DNA from: CAMDBL01 sp964498125
Lineage (GTDB): Bacteria > Pseudomonadota > Alphaproteobacteria > Rhizobiales > Hyphomicrobiaceae
Assembly: GCA_964498125.1 (NCBI GenBank)
Contig: CAZCGE010000025.1
Location: 1-64,000 of the forward strand
Length of the DNA stretch: 64,000 bases
Direction: 5' to 3'
The notes beneath the pieces are model-generated. The model did not search any database and was not told the origin of the DNA. It saw only the letters and a list, made by a program, of their open reading frames with translations. The position numbers and the translations under genes are program-made. Below, one piece after another: positions 24,348 through 32,086 of the stretch (position 1 is the first letter of the stretch; the number at the start of each line of letters is the position of its first letter).

Positions 24348-25649
24348 GGTCAAGCCGCCCTGTGGCCGCATCAGGCGCGGCAGCTCGCCTGGCGGCTGCA
24401 ACCCGAGGCGGACCACGGCCTGGCGCAATGGGGCGACGGCGTTGACCAGGTGCAGGCCGAGGCCGCGCAGCAGGTCGGCGGGCAGCAGGTCCGCCAGCAG
24501 CGAGCGGTTGAGCAGATCGACGGCGACTGTGCGCGAGGCGACGTCGCCGCGCCGGCTGGTGGCGTAGGCGGTGAGCGTCGCGGGGGTACCCGGGTCGCCA
24601 CCGGCGGCCAGCGCGTCGGCGACGCAATCGGCCAGCGTGGCGGCATCGCGCAGTCCCAGGTTGAGGCCCTGCGCCCCGATCGGCGGGATGACGTGCGCGG
24701 CCTCGCCCACCAGCGCCACGCGGCGATCGGCCATGCGCTCGGCCGACAGCCCACTCAGCGGGAAGTTGGCGCGTGGCGCCAGCGCGCCGATGCTGCCCAG
24801 CAGTCCCTGCAGCCGCGTTTCCAGCGCGCTCCTGAAAGCGTTGTCGTCGAGCTGCATCAGGGCGGCGGCCGTGCCGGTCTCCTCGACCCAGACCAGGCTC
24901 GATGCATCACCCGGCAGCGGCACCACGGTCAGCGGTCCGGCGCGCCGATGCAACTCGGTGGAGATGCCGTGGTGCGGCCGGCCGTGGTCGAAGGTGGTGA
25001 CGATGGCGCTCTGCGGATAGCTCCAGTCGCGCGTGCCGATGCCGGCGCTCGCTCGGCACAGCGAACCGCGGCCATCGGCGGCGACCACCAGGCTGGCGTG
25101 CAGGGCCTGGCCTTCGGCAAGCTGCGCGGTGATGCCCTGCGGCGTGATCTGCAGCCCGGTGACGGCGCGGGTTGTTACCCATTGAATGCCCGCTCGGCGC
25201 CGGACGGAAGCCTCCAGCGCGGCGAGCAGCGCGGTATTGGGCACGTTGAAGCCGAGCACGTCGAGCCCGGCGTCTTCGGCCGTGAACAGAGCTTCCGGCG
25301 CCCGCGCCACGCCGCCGGTATCGTCGATCAGGCGGATGCCGGTGATCGGCGCGCTGGCGGCTTCGCAGTCCGCCCAGACGCCGAGATTGCGCAGCAGCGC
25401 GATGCTGCCGCCAAACAGCGCCGCGGTGCGTCCCGGCGCGGCCACGGGCGGCGGTCCGGCGAGGAGGATGGGGGGGTCTGCCTGGGTGGGGTCAGACCCA
25501 TGGGTCTGACCCCTTGTAAGGCGAGTTGGTGCCACCCGAGGGGTCAGACCCGAGGGTCTGACCCCGACCGCCGCAACCGCCAACGCCAACGCCGCCGCCA
25601 GCCCCGTGGGGCCAGTGCCGACGACCAGGGCGAGGGGGGTGCTCAGCAT
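24330..25649 (-). CDS. UbiH/UbiF/COQ6 family FAD hydroxylase with in-frame repeat insertion
   Basis: A 439-residue FAD-dependent aromatic hydroxylase of the ubiquinone-biosynthesis type; family members are near 400. The FAD motif is VVGTGPTGLAAALALA at the N-terminus, then AADGRGS and LVGEAAHVIPPIGAQGLNLG. Between the first beta-alpha unit and LLAGPPP lie about 33 additional residues, GVRPSGLTP through GQTHGSDPTQADPP, which are the translation of two 26-bp palindromes at 25488-25565. The C-terminus (LTVSGEW) and TGA stop lie in a heptamer repeat. No frameshift is present, so the enzyme may still work. It would hydroxylate a polyprenyl-benzene intermediate. Confidence 0.85.
   Translation of the reverse strand: MLSTPLALVVGTGPTGLAAALALAVAAVGVRPSGLTPRVAPTRLTRGQTHGSDPTQADPPILLAGPPPVAAPGRTAALFGGSIALLRNLGVWADCEAASAPITGIRLIDDTGGVARAPEALFTAEDAGLDVLGFNVPNTALLAALEASVRRRAGIQWVTTRAVTGLQITPQGITAQLAEGQALHASLVVAADGRGSLCRASAGIGTRDWSYPQSAIVTTFDHGRPHHGISTELHRRAGPLTVVPLPGDASSLVWVEETGTAAALMQLDDNAFRSALETRLQGLLGSIGALAPRANFPLSGLSAERMADRRVALVGEAAHVIPPIGAQGLNLGLRDAATLADCVADALAAGGDPGTPATLTAYATSRRGDVASRTVAVDLLNRSLLADLLPADLLRGLGLHLVNAVAPLRQAVVRLGLQPPGELPRLMRPQGGLTVSGEW
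25488..25565. repeat. GGGGTCAGACCC palindrome pair inside a coding sequence
   Basis: Two 26-bp palindromes, each GGGGTCAGACCC-N2-GGGTCTGACCCC, occupy 25488-25513 (perfect, centre AT) and 25540-25565 (centre GA), with a 26-base spacer between. The pair lies wholly inside the UbiH-like frame and is read through without a stop. Other members are at 28061-28136, 28783-28884, 30811-30837 and 31363-31429. Confidence 0.95.
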
Positions 25650-26569
25650 TTGAGCATTGGTCCTGGGATGGGTAAGAGGCAGGGTGACTCGACTCATTCT
25701 CATCACATCGTCATTCCGGGCGAACGAGGCCATTTCCGGCCGAGAGAGACCCCGAACCCAGCGCAAGACTCGTCCGAAGGACCCAATATTGTGTGCTTCG
25801 CACACTCCTTCCGCTGGGTTCCGGGTCTCGTCGCCGCGAAGGGCGGCTCCTCGCCCGGAATGACGGTATCAATGAAATTATCCACTCCGTCATTCCGGAA
25901 ACGCGAGCCCGCTTGGGGCGAGCGTTATCCGGAACCCAGCGCGGAGAGCGTGCGCAGCACACAAAATAAGGTGCGCTTCGCGCGAGTCTGGCGCTGGGTT
26001 CCGGGTCTCCCTCGGCCGGAAATGGCCTCGTTCGCCCGGAATGACGGTATCAATGAAATTATCCACTCCGTCATTCCGGAAACGCGAGCCCGCTTGGGGC
26101 GAGCGTTATCCGGAACCCAGCGCAAGAGTAGTCGAAGACACGTCATATATCGAGCCTTCGGCACTCCTTCCGCTGGGTTCCGGGTCTCGTCGCCGCGAAG
26201 GGCGGCTCCTCGCCCGGAATGACGGTGCTTTCTCATAAGGCAGCGCGTATGGGCCCAACCCTGCCCCCGCCCCACCCCCATCCTTGACTCCTCCGACTCG
26301 TTTATTGGAATACAAGGGATATTCAGCGTTCTACCTCCTTCCCCTCACCGATTCTCGTGGCATTTTCGCCACGATGCCAGAGCGAAAGTGGGCCACACTC
26401 GTTTTAGAGGTTTACGCCTTGTTAACCTCTGGGGTAGTCCTGGGGTCAGCAAGGCCGGAGGGGGCGAGCGGGGTCACCGTGGTTCCTCTCGCAAACCGGT
26501 CGAGCGAGTAAGGTGTCTTAGTCGTGGTGACTCTGGTGCCAGTGGCGTTTAGTCCAACGGAGAATGAGT
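25650..26569. other. Repeat-filled region between divergent genes
   Basis: No credible gene in these 920 bases. Most is the long hairpin array (25709-26224). The remainder, 26225-26569, precedes the first porin and should hold its promoter; AGAGGTT and AACCTCT at 26406-26430 form a small dyad. Open frames here follow the repeat and lack domain resemblance. Confidence 0.7.
25709..26224. repeat. Three tandem long hairpin repeats, CGTCATTCCGG family
   Basis: Three units of 156-159 bases (25709-25865, 25888-26046, 26069-26224), each starting CGTCATTCCGG and ending GGAATGACG with long internal complementary arms such as GAACCCAGCGC/GCTGGGTTC. A 92-base segment is repeated exactly at 25851-25942 and 26032-26123 (offset 181). 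This pattern is familiar as dispersed repeats of Rhizobiales genomes. It may form very stable RNA hairpins. Confidence 0.9.
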
Positions 26570-27982
26570 ATGATCGGGGGACTGTTTAAGTCATCCAGTC
26601 GTTTGGCGCTGGTCGCCGCGGCTGGTGTTCTCGTCGGCGGCGTATCCGCCCAAGCTGCCGATCTCGGCGGCGACTGCTGCGCGGATCTGGAAGAGCGCGT
26701 GGCCGAACTCGAGGCAACGACCGCCCGCAAGGGCAACCGCAAGGTGTCGCTGACCATCTCGGGCCAGATTCATGAGTCGATCATGTTCTGGGACGACGGC
26801 GTCGAGAAGGGCACCTACGTCGGTGTCAATCACATCAATTCCAGCTCGCGCTTCCGCTTCACCGGCGACGCCAAGATCAATCCGACCTGGTCGGCTGGCT
26901 ATTTGATGGAGATCGAGACGCAAGCCAAGTCTGATTCCAACGACGTGAATCAGCACGACCAGAACAACGGCTCGGGTACGGGCGTGGTCGTCCGGCACAA
27001 TGCCTGGTGGATCGACAACAAGCAGCTCGGCCGCGTCTGGGTCGGTCTGACGGATGCGGCAGGCACCGGCATCGACGGCATCAACCTGTCGAACTCCAAC
27101 ATCGCCGCCAACCAGAAGATCGGCCTGACCAACTCGAGCTTCTTCCTGCGTCAAGCCAATGGCCTGCTGTCGGGCCGCACGTGGGGCAATAGCGGCACAG
27201 CCGGCACCGCCAACAGCATCCTGGGCGGCAACAACGGCCTGGTGAACCTCTCGGACGAGACCCGCCAGAACGTCGTCAAGTACGTGTCGCCGACCATGGC
27301 TGGCTTCATCTTGTCGGCGGCCGTCGGTGAAGACCAGATGTGGGACGTTGCCCTGCGCTATGCCGGTGAGTTCAGCGGCTTCAAGTTGGCCCTGGGCGCC
27401 ACCTACACGCAGGTGACGGACTCGAATGGCACCCAAGGTGGCGTTGCGACGACTACGAGCAACCACTTCGATGGCTGCGCCATTACCGGGACTCTCGCGG
27501 GTGTAAGGGATCGCGATTGCACGAGCTGGGTCGTTGGTGGCTCGCTGATGCACGTCGCGACCGGTCTGTTCGTGGCGGGTTCTTACGGCGAGCGTCAGGA
27601 CAACAATCGCGTGGCGCGGTTGTTATTTACGACGGGTGCTGGTGCCAATGACACCGACCTCTTCTGGCAGGCCCGTGGCGGCATCGAGCAGAACTTCTTC
27701 GGTATCGGCAAGACCACGCTGTTCGGCGAGTACAACCGGTTCGAGGGCACGACATTGCAAGAAGGCGATCTGGGTCCGGCAGTAGCGATTGGCTCGGAAG
27801 TCAGCGTCTGGGGCCTCGGCGTCGTGCAGACGATCGACGCGGCGGCGATGGATCTCTACCTGACCTATCGCAACTACTCGGCCGATCTGAGTTCGGCGGT
27901 GGGCACCCATGCTCCGCTGGCAGCACCCCTGCAGCCGCAGGACTTCACGGTCATCACCTTCGGCGGCCGGATTCAGTTCTGA
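26570..27982 (+). CDS. Outer-membrane porin (first paralogue)
   Basis: A 470-residue porin of the alphaproteobacterial type. Signal peptide (LALVAAAGVLVGGVSAQAAD), a conserved coiled N-terminal part (CCADLEERVAELEATTARKG), SLTISGQIHESIMFW starting the barrel, repeated GWSAGYLMEIE-like strands, and a terminal strand ending ITFGGRIQF with C-terminal Phe for BAM assembly. I chose the ATG at 26570 over 26564 because its N-terminus (MIGGLFKSS) aligns with the paralogue (MNGGLMKTT) and the GGAGA spacing is better. The product allows diffusion of small solutes. A hairpin terminator follows. Confidence 0.92.
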   Translation: MIGGLFKSSSRLALVAAAGVLVGGVSAQAADLGGDCCADLEERVAELEATTARKGNRKVSLTISGQIHESIMFWDDGVEKGTYVGVNHINSSSRFRFTGDAKINPTWSAGYLMEIETQAKSDSNDVNQHDQNNGSGTGVVVRHNAWWIDNKQLGRVWVGLTDAAGTGIDGINLSNSNIAANQKIGLTNSSFFLRQANGLLSGRTWGNSGTAGTANSILGGNNGLVNLSDETRQNVVKYVSPTMAGFILSAAVGEDQMWDVALRYAGEFSGFKLALGATYTQVTDSNGTQGGVATTTSNHFDGCAITGTLAGVRDRDCTSWVVGGSLMHVATGLFVAGSYGERQDNNRVARLLFTTGAGANDTDLFWQARGGIEQNFFGIGKTTLFGEYNRFEGTTLQEGDLGPAVAIGSEVSVWGLGVVQTIDAAAMDLYLTYRNYSADLSSAVGTHAPLAAPLQPQDFTVITFGGRIQF

Positions 27983-28022
27983 TCTGAACGCGAAGCGATC
28001 ACCACGACACACGACTGCGAGG

Positions 28023-28046
28023 AGTCGCCCCACCGGGCGGCTCTTT
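28023..28046 (+). terminator. Terminator of the first porin gene
   Basis: Stem AGTCGCCC / GGGCGGCT with loop CACC (one mismatch pair), followed by CTTT. It lies about 40 bases after the porin stop. The second porin has a closely similar terminator at 30765-30791, suggesting duplication of the whole unit. Confidence 0.7.
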
Positions 28047-28060
28047 CGCGTTTGTAGGTC

Positions 28061-28136
28061 GGGGTCAGACCCTTGGGTCTGACCCCTTCTGGAGCACCAC
28101 CGCCAAACAAGGGGTCAGACCCAAGGGTCTGACCCC
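28061..28136. repeat. GGGGTCAGACCC palindrome pair
   Basis: Palindromes at 28061-28086 (centre TT) and 28111-28136 (centre AA), 24 bases apart. It follows the porin terminator and ends 44 bases before the higB start. Both palindromes are perfect except for the centre, and the two together form a bigger inverted repeat. Confidence 0.95.
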
Positions 28137-28154
28137 GACGTCGCGCTTGACCGC

Positions 28155-28170
28155 ATACCGGTATTCGGTA
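28155..28170. promoter_or_regulatory. HigA operator candidate
   Basis: ATACCGGTAT (28155-28164) is a perfect 10-bp palindrome, and overlapping TACCG-N5-CGGTA (28156-28170) makes a second dyad. It lies 11-26 bases upstream of the higB start. HigA-family antitoxins repress their own operon from such sites. Confidence 0.55.
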
Positions 28171-28180
28171 ATATTCTCGG

Positions 28181-28459
28181 ATGATCCGCTCCTTCGACGA
28201 TAAATGGACCGAGGCGCTGTTTGGCGATGAGTTCGTGCGCGCGTTCCAGGGCATCGCCCGGCCCGCCAAACGCAAGCTCGAGGCGGTCAACGCGGCCAGC
28301 CGCCTGGAAGATCTACTCGTGCCGCCGTCGAACCGGCTGGAGAAATTGAAGGGCGATCTGGGGGACTTCCATTCGATCCGCATCAACGATCAATGGCGGG
28401 TGGTCTTCAAATGGCGCGATGGCGAGGCGCACGAGGTCCGGATCGTGGATTACCATTGA
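28181..28459 (+). CDS. higB: Toxin HigB, RelE/ParE family
   Basis: A 92-residue protein of the HigB (plasmid maintenance killer) type: MIRSFDDKWTEALFGDEFVR, KRKLEAVNAASRLEDLLVPP, NRLEKLKGDLGDFHSIRIND, QWRVVFKWRDGEAHEVRIVD. Members are ribosome-dependent endoribonucleases that cut mRNA. The toxin-first order with HigA 12 bases after its stop is typical. The operon is bracketed on both sides by GGGGTCAGACCC palindromes. Confidence 0.93.
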   Translation: MIRSFDDKWTEALFGDEFVRAFQGIARPAKRKLEAVNAASRLEDLLVPPSNRLEKLKGDLGDFHSIRINDQWRVVFKWRDGEAHEVRIVDYH

Positions 28460-28471
28460 CGGGAGAGGACG

Positions 28472-28774
28472 ATGGCTGAAGACGAGTTTGCGCCGGTGAC
28501 GCCCGGTGAAATGCTGCAAGAGGAGTTCCTGGCCGGGTACGGCCTGTCGCAAAACCGGCTCGCCAAGGCCGTCGGCATCTCGCCCAACCGCATCGGCGAG
28601 ATCGTCAACAACCGGCGGCGCATCACCGCCGACACCGCGCTGCGCCTGAGCCTCTACTTCGGCAACAGCCCGGAATTCTGGATGAACCTGCAATCGCATT
28701 ACGATCTGAAAATGGCGCGGCGCAATCTGAAACCGGCGGACGCGGAACGCATCCGGGCGCAACGCGCGGCGTAG
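28472..28774 (+). CDS. higA: Antitoxin HigA, XRE family
   Basis: A 100-residue helix-turn-helix antitoxin: PVTPGEMLQEEFLAGYGLSQ, NRLAKAVGISPNRIGEIVNN, RRRITADTALRLSLYFGNSP. It binds and neutralises HigB and represses the operon with or without the toxin. It lies 12 bases after higB. The VTPGEML start segment and NSPEFWMNLQ end match the HigA/VapI subgroup well. Confidence 0.93.
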   Translation: MAEDEFAPVTPGEMLQEEFLAGYGLSQNRLAKAVGISPNRIGEIVNNRRRITADTALRLSLYFGNSPEFWMNLQSHYDLKMARRNLKPADAERIRAQRAA

Positions 28775-28782
28775 CTGCGATT

Positions 28783-28884
28783 GGGGTCAGACCCTGCGGG
28801 TCTGACCCCACGCTCCGACGCCAGCCGTGTGCCCCGGGGTCAGACCCGCGGGGTCAGACCCCATCTGCCGCGGGGTCAGACCCC
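28783..28884. repeat. GGGGTCAGACCC palindrome and half-site cluster
   Basis: A full palindrome (28783-28809, centre TGC) is followed after 26 bases by two direct half-units GGGGTCAGACCC (28836 and 28850 starts) and another at 28872. The second element is thus degenerate and direct rather than inverted. It starts eight bases after the higA stop. Confidence 0.93.
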
Positions 28885-29316
28885 GTCCGCCCCCCGGTTT
28901 AACAGAACATTTCCCGAACAAACCGACCCATCCCCATGTTTTCGTGGCGTAAGGGCAACATTGGTGCCTGAAAGCTAGGCTTTTCCGCCGCGAGGTGTTT
29001 GCGATTGCCGAAAAGCTGAATTAGACAGAGTCCACTGTACCGAGTCGTGCGGCAGGGCCTTCCAAGGCTGAAGTGGCGTACCCGGCGGATCCTCCGTCGC
29101 GTGCGCCAGCAGGAAGCAAGCCCGGCAGAGCGAACCTTCATCGCCGCACTTTGTAATCCCTAGCGTCACTTTGTTTTGCGTCGTTGCGCGTCCAGTCGGA
29201 GCCGCGTGCGCTTTCACGCGCGTGCGTGCTGCTCGGTCTGGACACGAAAGCGGTGCCGGGCTGCGCGTGCTGCTTCTTGCACCAAGTCAAATGAAACTGA
29301 AGTGGAGATAACACAC
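28885..29316. other. Upstream region of the second porin
   Basis: About 430 bases with no credible gene in either direction; short minus-strand frames lack domain signals. A repeated CACTTTGT near 29150-29172 is the only structure noticed. The porin promoter probably lies in the AT-richer part 29150-29310, and GGAG precedes the ATG. Confidence 0.5.
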
Positions 29317-30729
29317 ATGAACGGGGGACTGATGAAAACGACCAGTCGCTTCGCCATTGCGGCAGCAGCGAGCGTCCTTGCGACGAGCGCCATGGCTGCC
29401 GATCTTGGCGGGAATTGCTGCGCCGACCTCGAGGAGAGGGTCGCGGAGCTCGAAGCAACCACCGCCCGCAAGGGCAATCGCAAGGTGTCCTTGACGATCT
29501 CGGGCCAGGTGCATGAGTCGATCATGTTCTGGGACGACGGCGTCGAGAGCAACACCTACGTCGGCGTCAACCACATCAACTCGTCTTCGCGTTTCCGGTT
29601 TACCGGCGACGCCAAGATCAGCTCTGATTGGTCGGCCGGCTACCTGATGGAGATCGAGACGCAGGCCAAGAGCGACTCGAACGACGTCAACCAGCGCGAC
29701 CAGAACAACGGGTCGTTTACGGGTGTCATCGTCCGGCACAATGCCTGGTGGATCGACAGCAAGCAGCTCGGCCGCGTTTGGGTCGGTCTGACGGATGCGG
29801 CGGGCGTCGGCATCGACGGCATCAACCTGTCGAATTCCAACATCGCCGCCAACCAGAAGATCGGCTTGACCAATTCGAGCTTCCGTTTGCGTGGTGCGAC
29901 CGATGGTTATTCTGCTCGCACCTGGGGCAACCTGATGGGCGGCAACAACGGCCTGGTGAACCTGTCGGATGAGACCCGTCAGAACGTCATCAAGTACGTG
30001 TCGCCGACCATGATGGGCTTCATCTTCTCCTCGTCATATGGTGAAGACGACTTCTGGGATATCGCCCTGAAATATGCCGCCGAGTTCAACGGCATTCGCG
30101 TCGCCGCGGGCATCACCTACTCGGAGACGACCGACGCCAATCCCGGTAACGCATTCGGTTCTAACCACTTCACTGGTTGCACCGACTTGGGTCCGGGCGG
30201 TGCGACAACGCCTAATCGGGATCGTGAATGCTCGAGCTGGGTGATCGGTGGCTCGATGATGCACGTGCCGACCGGCCTGTTCGTGGCTGCGTCCTATGGC
30301 GAGCGGACAGACGATCTGCGAAAGACGCTGGCAACGTTTTCCGGGTTGACAAGCACCCGGGCGGTCGACAGCACGGATGTGTTCTGGCAGGTTCGCGGTG
30401 GTGTGGAGCGCAACTTCTTCGGTCCAGGCAAGACCACTTTATTCGGTGAGTACAATAAGTACGAAGGTGGTTCGCTCGTAGGAGGTTTGTTCACCGCGAC
30501 TGATGCGGCTCTGGCCGGTGCGGTTGGTGGAATTATCGTCGGTACCGATGTCTCGGTTTGGGGCCTCGGCGTCGTGCAGACGATCGATGCAGCGGCGATG
30601 GATCTCTACCTGACCTATCGCAACTACTCGGCTGATCTGGCGACGACGGATGGGCTAGGCGCCCGGACTGCTGCTCCGACCATCAAGGACTTCGACGTCA
30701 TCACCTTCGGCGGCCGGATCCAGTTCTGA
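29317..30729 (+). CDS. Outer-membrane porin (second paralogue)
   Basis: A 470-residue porin closely related to the first one, same length. The N-terminal third is nearly identical (DLGGNCCADLEERVAELEAT, SLTISGQVHESIMFWDDGVE), as are the ISLSNSNIAANQKIGLTNSS-type and VWGLGVVQTIDAAAMDLYLT segments, while the central strands and loops (after YGEDDFWDIAL and around GSNHFTGC) differ. It ends ITFGGRIQF. Diversified loops with conserved strands suggest duplication with selection on surface or pore loops. The start at 29317 has GTGGAG upstream. A terminator follows at 30765. Confidence 0.93.
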   Translation: MNGGLMKTTSRFAIAAAASVLATSAMAADLGGNCCADLEERVAELEATTARKGNRKVSLTISGQVHESIMFWDDGVESNTYVGVNHINSSSRFRFTGDAKISSDWSAGYLMEIETQAKSDSNDVNQRDQNNGSFTGVIVRHNAWWIDSKQLGRVWVGLTDAAGVGIDGINLSNSNIAANQKIGLTNSSFRLRGATDGYSARTWGNLMGGNNGLVNLSDETRQNVIKYVSPTMMGFIFSSSYGEDDFWDIALKYAAEFNGIRVAAGITYSETTDANPGNAFGSNHFTGCTDLGPGGATTPNRDRECSSWVIGGSMMHVPTGLFVAASYGERTDDLRKTLATFSGLTSTRAVDSTDVFWQVRGGVERNFFGPGKTTLFGEYNKYEGGSLVGGLFTATDAALAGAVGGIIVGTDVSVWGLGVVQTIDAAAMDLYLTYRNYSADLATTDGLGARTAAPTIKDFDVITFGGRIQF

Positions 30730-30764
30730 TCCAGCTCTGACCGACACGACAGACGAACAGAAGG

Positions 30765-30791
30765 AGCCGCCCCTCGCCGGGCGGCTCTTTT
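30765..30791 (+). terminator. Terminator of the second porin gene
   Basis: Perfect stem AGCCGCCC / GGGCGGCT with loop CTCGCC, then CTTTT. It lies 35 bases after the porin stop and resembles that of the first porin. Confidence 0.82.
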
Positions 30792-30810
30792 CGTTTGGGG
30801 GCGGATGGGC

Positions 30811-30837
30811 GGGGTCAGACCCGCGGGGTCTGACCCC
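30811..30837. repeat. GGGGTCAGACCC palindrome, single
   Basis: One 27-base copy, two 12-base arms around GCG. It follows the second porin terminator by 20 bases. No second palindrome is at the usual spacing. Confidence 0.95.
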
Positions 30838-31000
30838 GCCACGCCCCATATGTTGCACTGCGGCAACATGGCGGCGGGAACACAGTCGGGTCGTGAAATG
30901 GACATAAGTCGGTCATGGCCATGCGAACATGCTTGCGTTCATGACGAACAGGTTCCAATTAGCTTGCAGCGGACATGCGAGTCGACTGCGGGGTTATGTT

Positions 31001-31357
31001 ATGCCATCGTTGAAGATCATCGGCCTGGGGACCATGCTGGCATTGGCCAGTACAGCGGCCTGGGCGTTTCAGGAACAGGGCGGCAACGCGCCGGGTGCCA
31101 AGGTGCCGCCGGCTGCCGCGACCACGGCTGGCCCGACGGCCGCGCCACTGTCGAACCTGCCGGCAAGTGCGGGCAAGTCGGAAGGGATCGATATACGCAT
31201 CCCGGGGCTCGGCTCGCTGGGTGTGCTGCCCAAGATGGATTTCGGCCTCGAGCTGCTGTACGGTGCCGCCGATCTCAAAGCCAACGACGAAAATCGCGCC
31301 ATGCCCTCCAATACCGACGATCTCGCGATCAAGGGCACGTTGCGCCGGAAGTTCTAG
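31001..31357 (+). CDS. Small exported protein, unknown function
   Basis: A 118-residue protein with a signal peptide (IIGLGTMLALASTAAWAF), followed by a Gly/Ala/Pro-rich linker and a compact C-terminal part (IDIRIPGLGSLGVLPKMDFG, LELLYGA, LAIKGTLRRKF). No named family is recognised. The start at 31001 gives the signal peptide directly; an upstream in-frame ATG at 30929 would add 24 unlike residues. A GGGGTCAGACCC repeat begins five bases after its stop. Confidence 0.6.
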   Translation: MPSLKIIGLGTMLALASTAAWAFQEQGGNAPGAKVPPAAATTAGPTAAPLSNLPASAGKSEGIDIRIPGLGSLGVLPKMDFGLELLYGAADLKANDENRAMPSNTDDLAIKGTLRRKF

Positions 31358-31362
31358 CTGAC

Positions 31363-31429
31363 GGGGTCAGACCCTGCGGGTCTGACCCCATGCTCATCGC
31401 TGACAGGTCAGCACGTGGGGTCAGACCCC
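31363..31429. repeat. GGGGTCAGACCC palindrome plus half-site
   Basis: Full 27-base palindrome at 31363-31389 (centre TGC) and a short palindrome GGGGTCAGACCCC at 31417-31429, 27 bases apart. It lies between convergent genes, five bases from each stop codon. Confidence 0.95.
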
Positions 31430-31433
31430 GGCC

Positions 31434-32042
31434 TTACTTCTTCCCCCACAGCGCTTCCAACCTTGCGTCGCGACCGCAACCGTGGCGGTAGATGCCGTAG
31501 CGCAGCGGCTCTTTCTTGTAATAATCCTGGTGGTATTCCTCGGCGCGGGTGAACTCGGACGCCATCGTGATCTCGACGACGATCGGCTGCTTGAAGCGCT
31601 TGGCGGCGTCGAGCGCCGCCTTGCTGGCGCTGGCCAGTTTCTGCTGCTCCTCGCCGTGGTAAAAGATGGCGGGGCGATAATGGCTGCCGCGATCGCAGAA
31701 CTGCCCGGTCTTGTCGAGCGGATCGACGTTCTTCCAAAACGTGTCGAGCAGCTGCTGGTAGGTGGCGATCTTGGGATCGTAGGTCACCTGCAGCACTTCG
31801 GTGTGGCCTGTCGTGCCGGCTGAGACCTGCTTGTAGGTGGGCGATTTGACGTGGCCACCCATGTAGCCCGACACCGTTGATACAACTCCGGGCACCTTGT
31901 CGAAGTCCGCTTCCGTGCACCAGAAACAACCGGCGGCGAAGGTGGCGACGGCGTGCTCGGGCGCGGGCTGTTGGGCGTGTGTGGATCCGGCAACAGCTGC
32001 CAGGATGAGGGCCGCAACGGCTGTCAGGGTGAAGCGTCGCAT
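31434..32042 (-). CDS. msrA: Peptide methionine sulfoxide reductase MsrA, exported
   Basis: A 202-residue enzyme that repairs Met-S-sulfoxide. The catalytic site is TFAAGCFWCTEADFDKVPGV, with the second conserved segments YDPKIATYQQLLDTFWKNVD and SHYRPAIFYH. A signal peptide (LTAVAALILAAVAGSTHAQQ) places it in the periplasm, whereas most MsrA are cytoplasmic. It follows an exported msrB on the same strand with a 44-base gap, making a periplasmic repair pair for both diastereomers. Confidence 0.93.
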   Translation of the reverse strand: MRRFTLTAVAALILAAVAGSTHAQQPAPEHAVATFAAGCFWCTEADFDKVPGVVSTVSGYMGGHVKSPTYKQVSAGTTGHTEVLQVTYDPKIATYQQLLDTFWKNVDPLDKTGQFCDRGSHYRPAIFYHGEEQQKLASASKAALDAAKRFKQPIVVEITMASEFTRAEEYHQDYYKKEPLRYGIYRHGCGRDARLEALWGKK

Positions 32043-32086
32043 GGGGGGATCTCGTGTTCGGGTTGGGCACGGTGAAGGGTGGCTGC

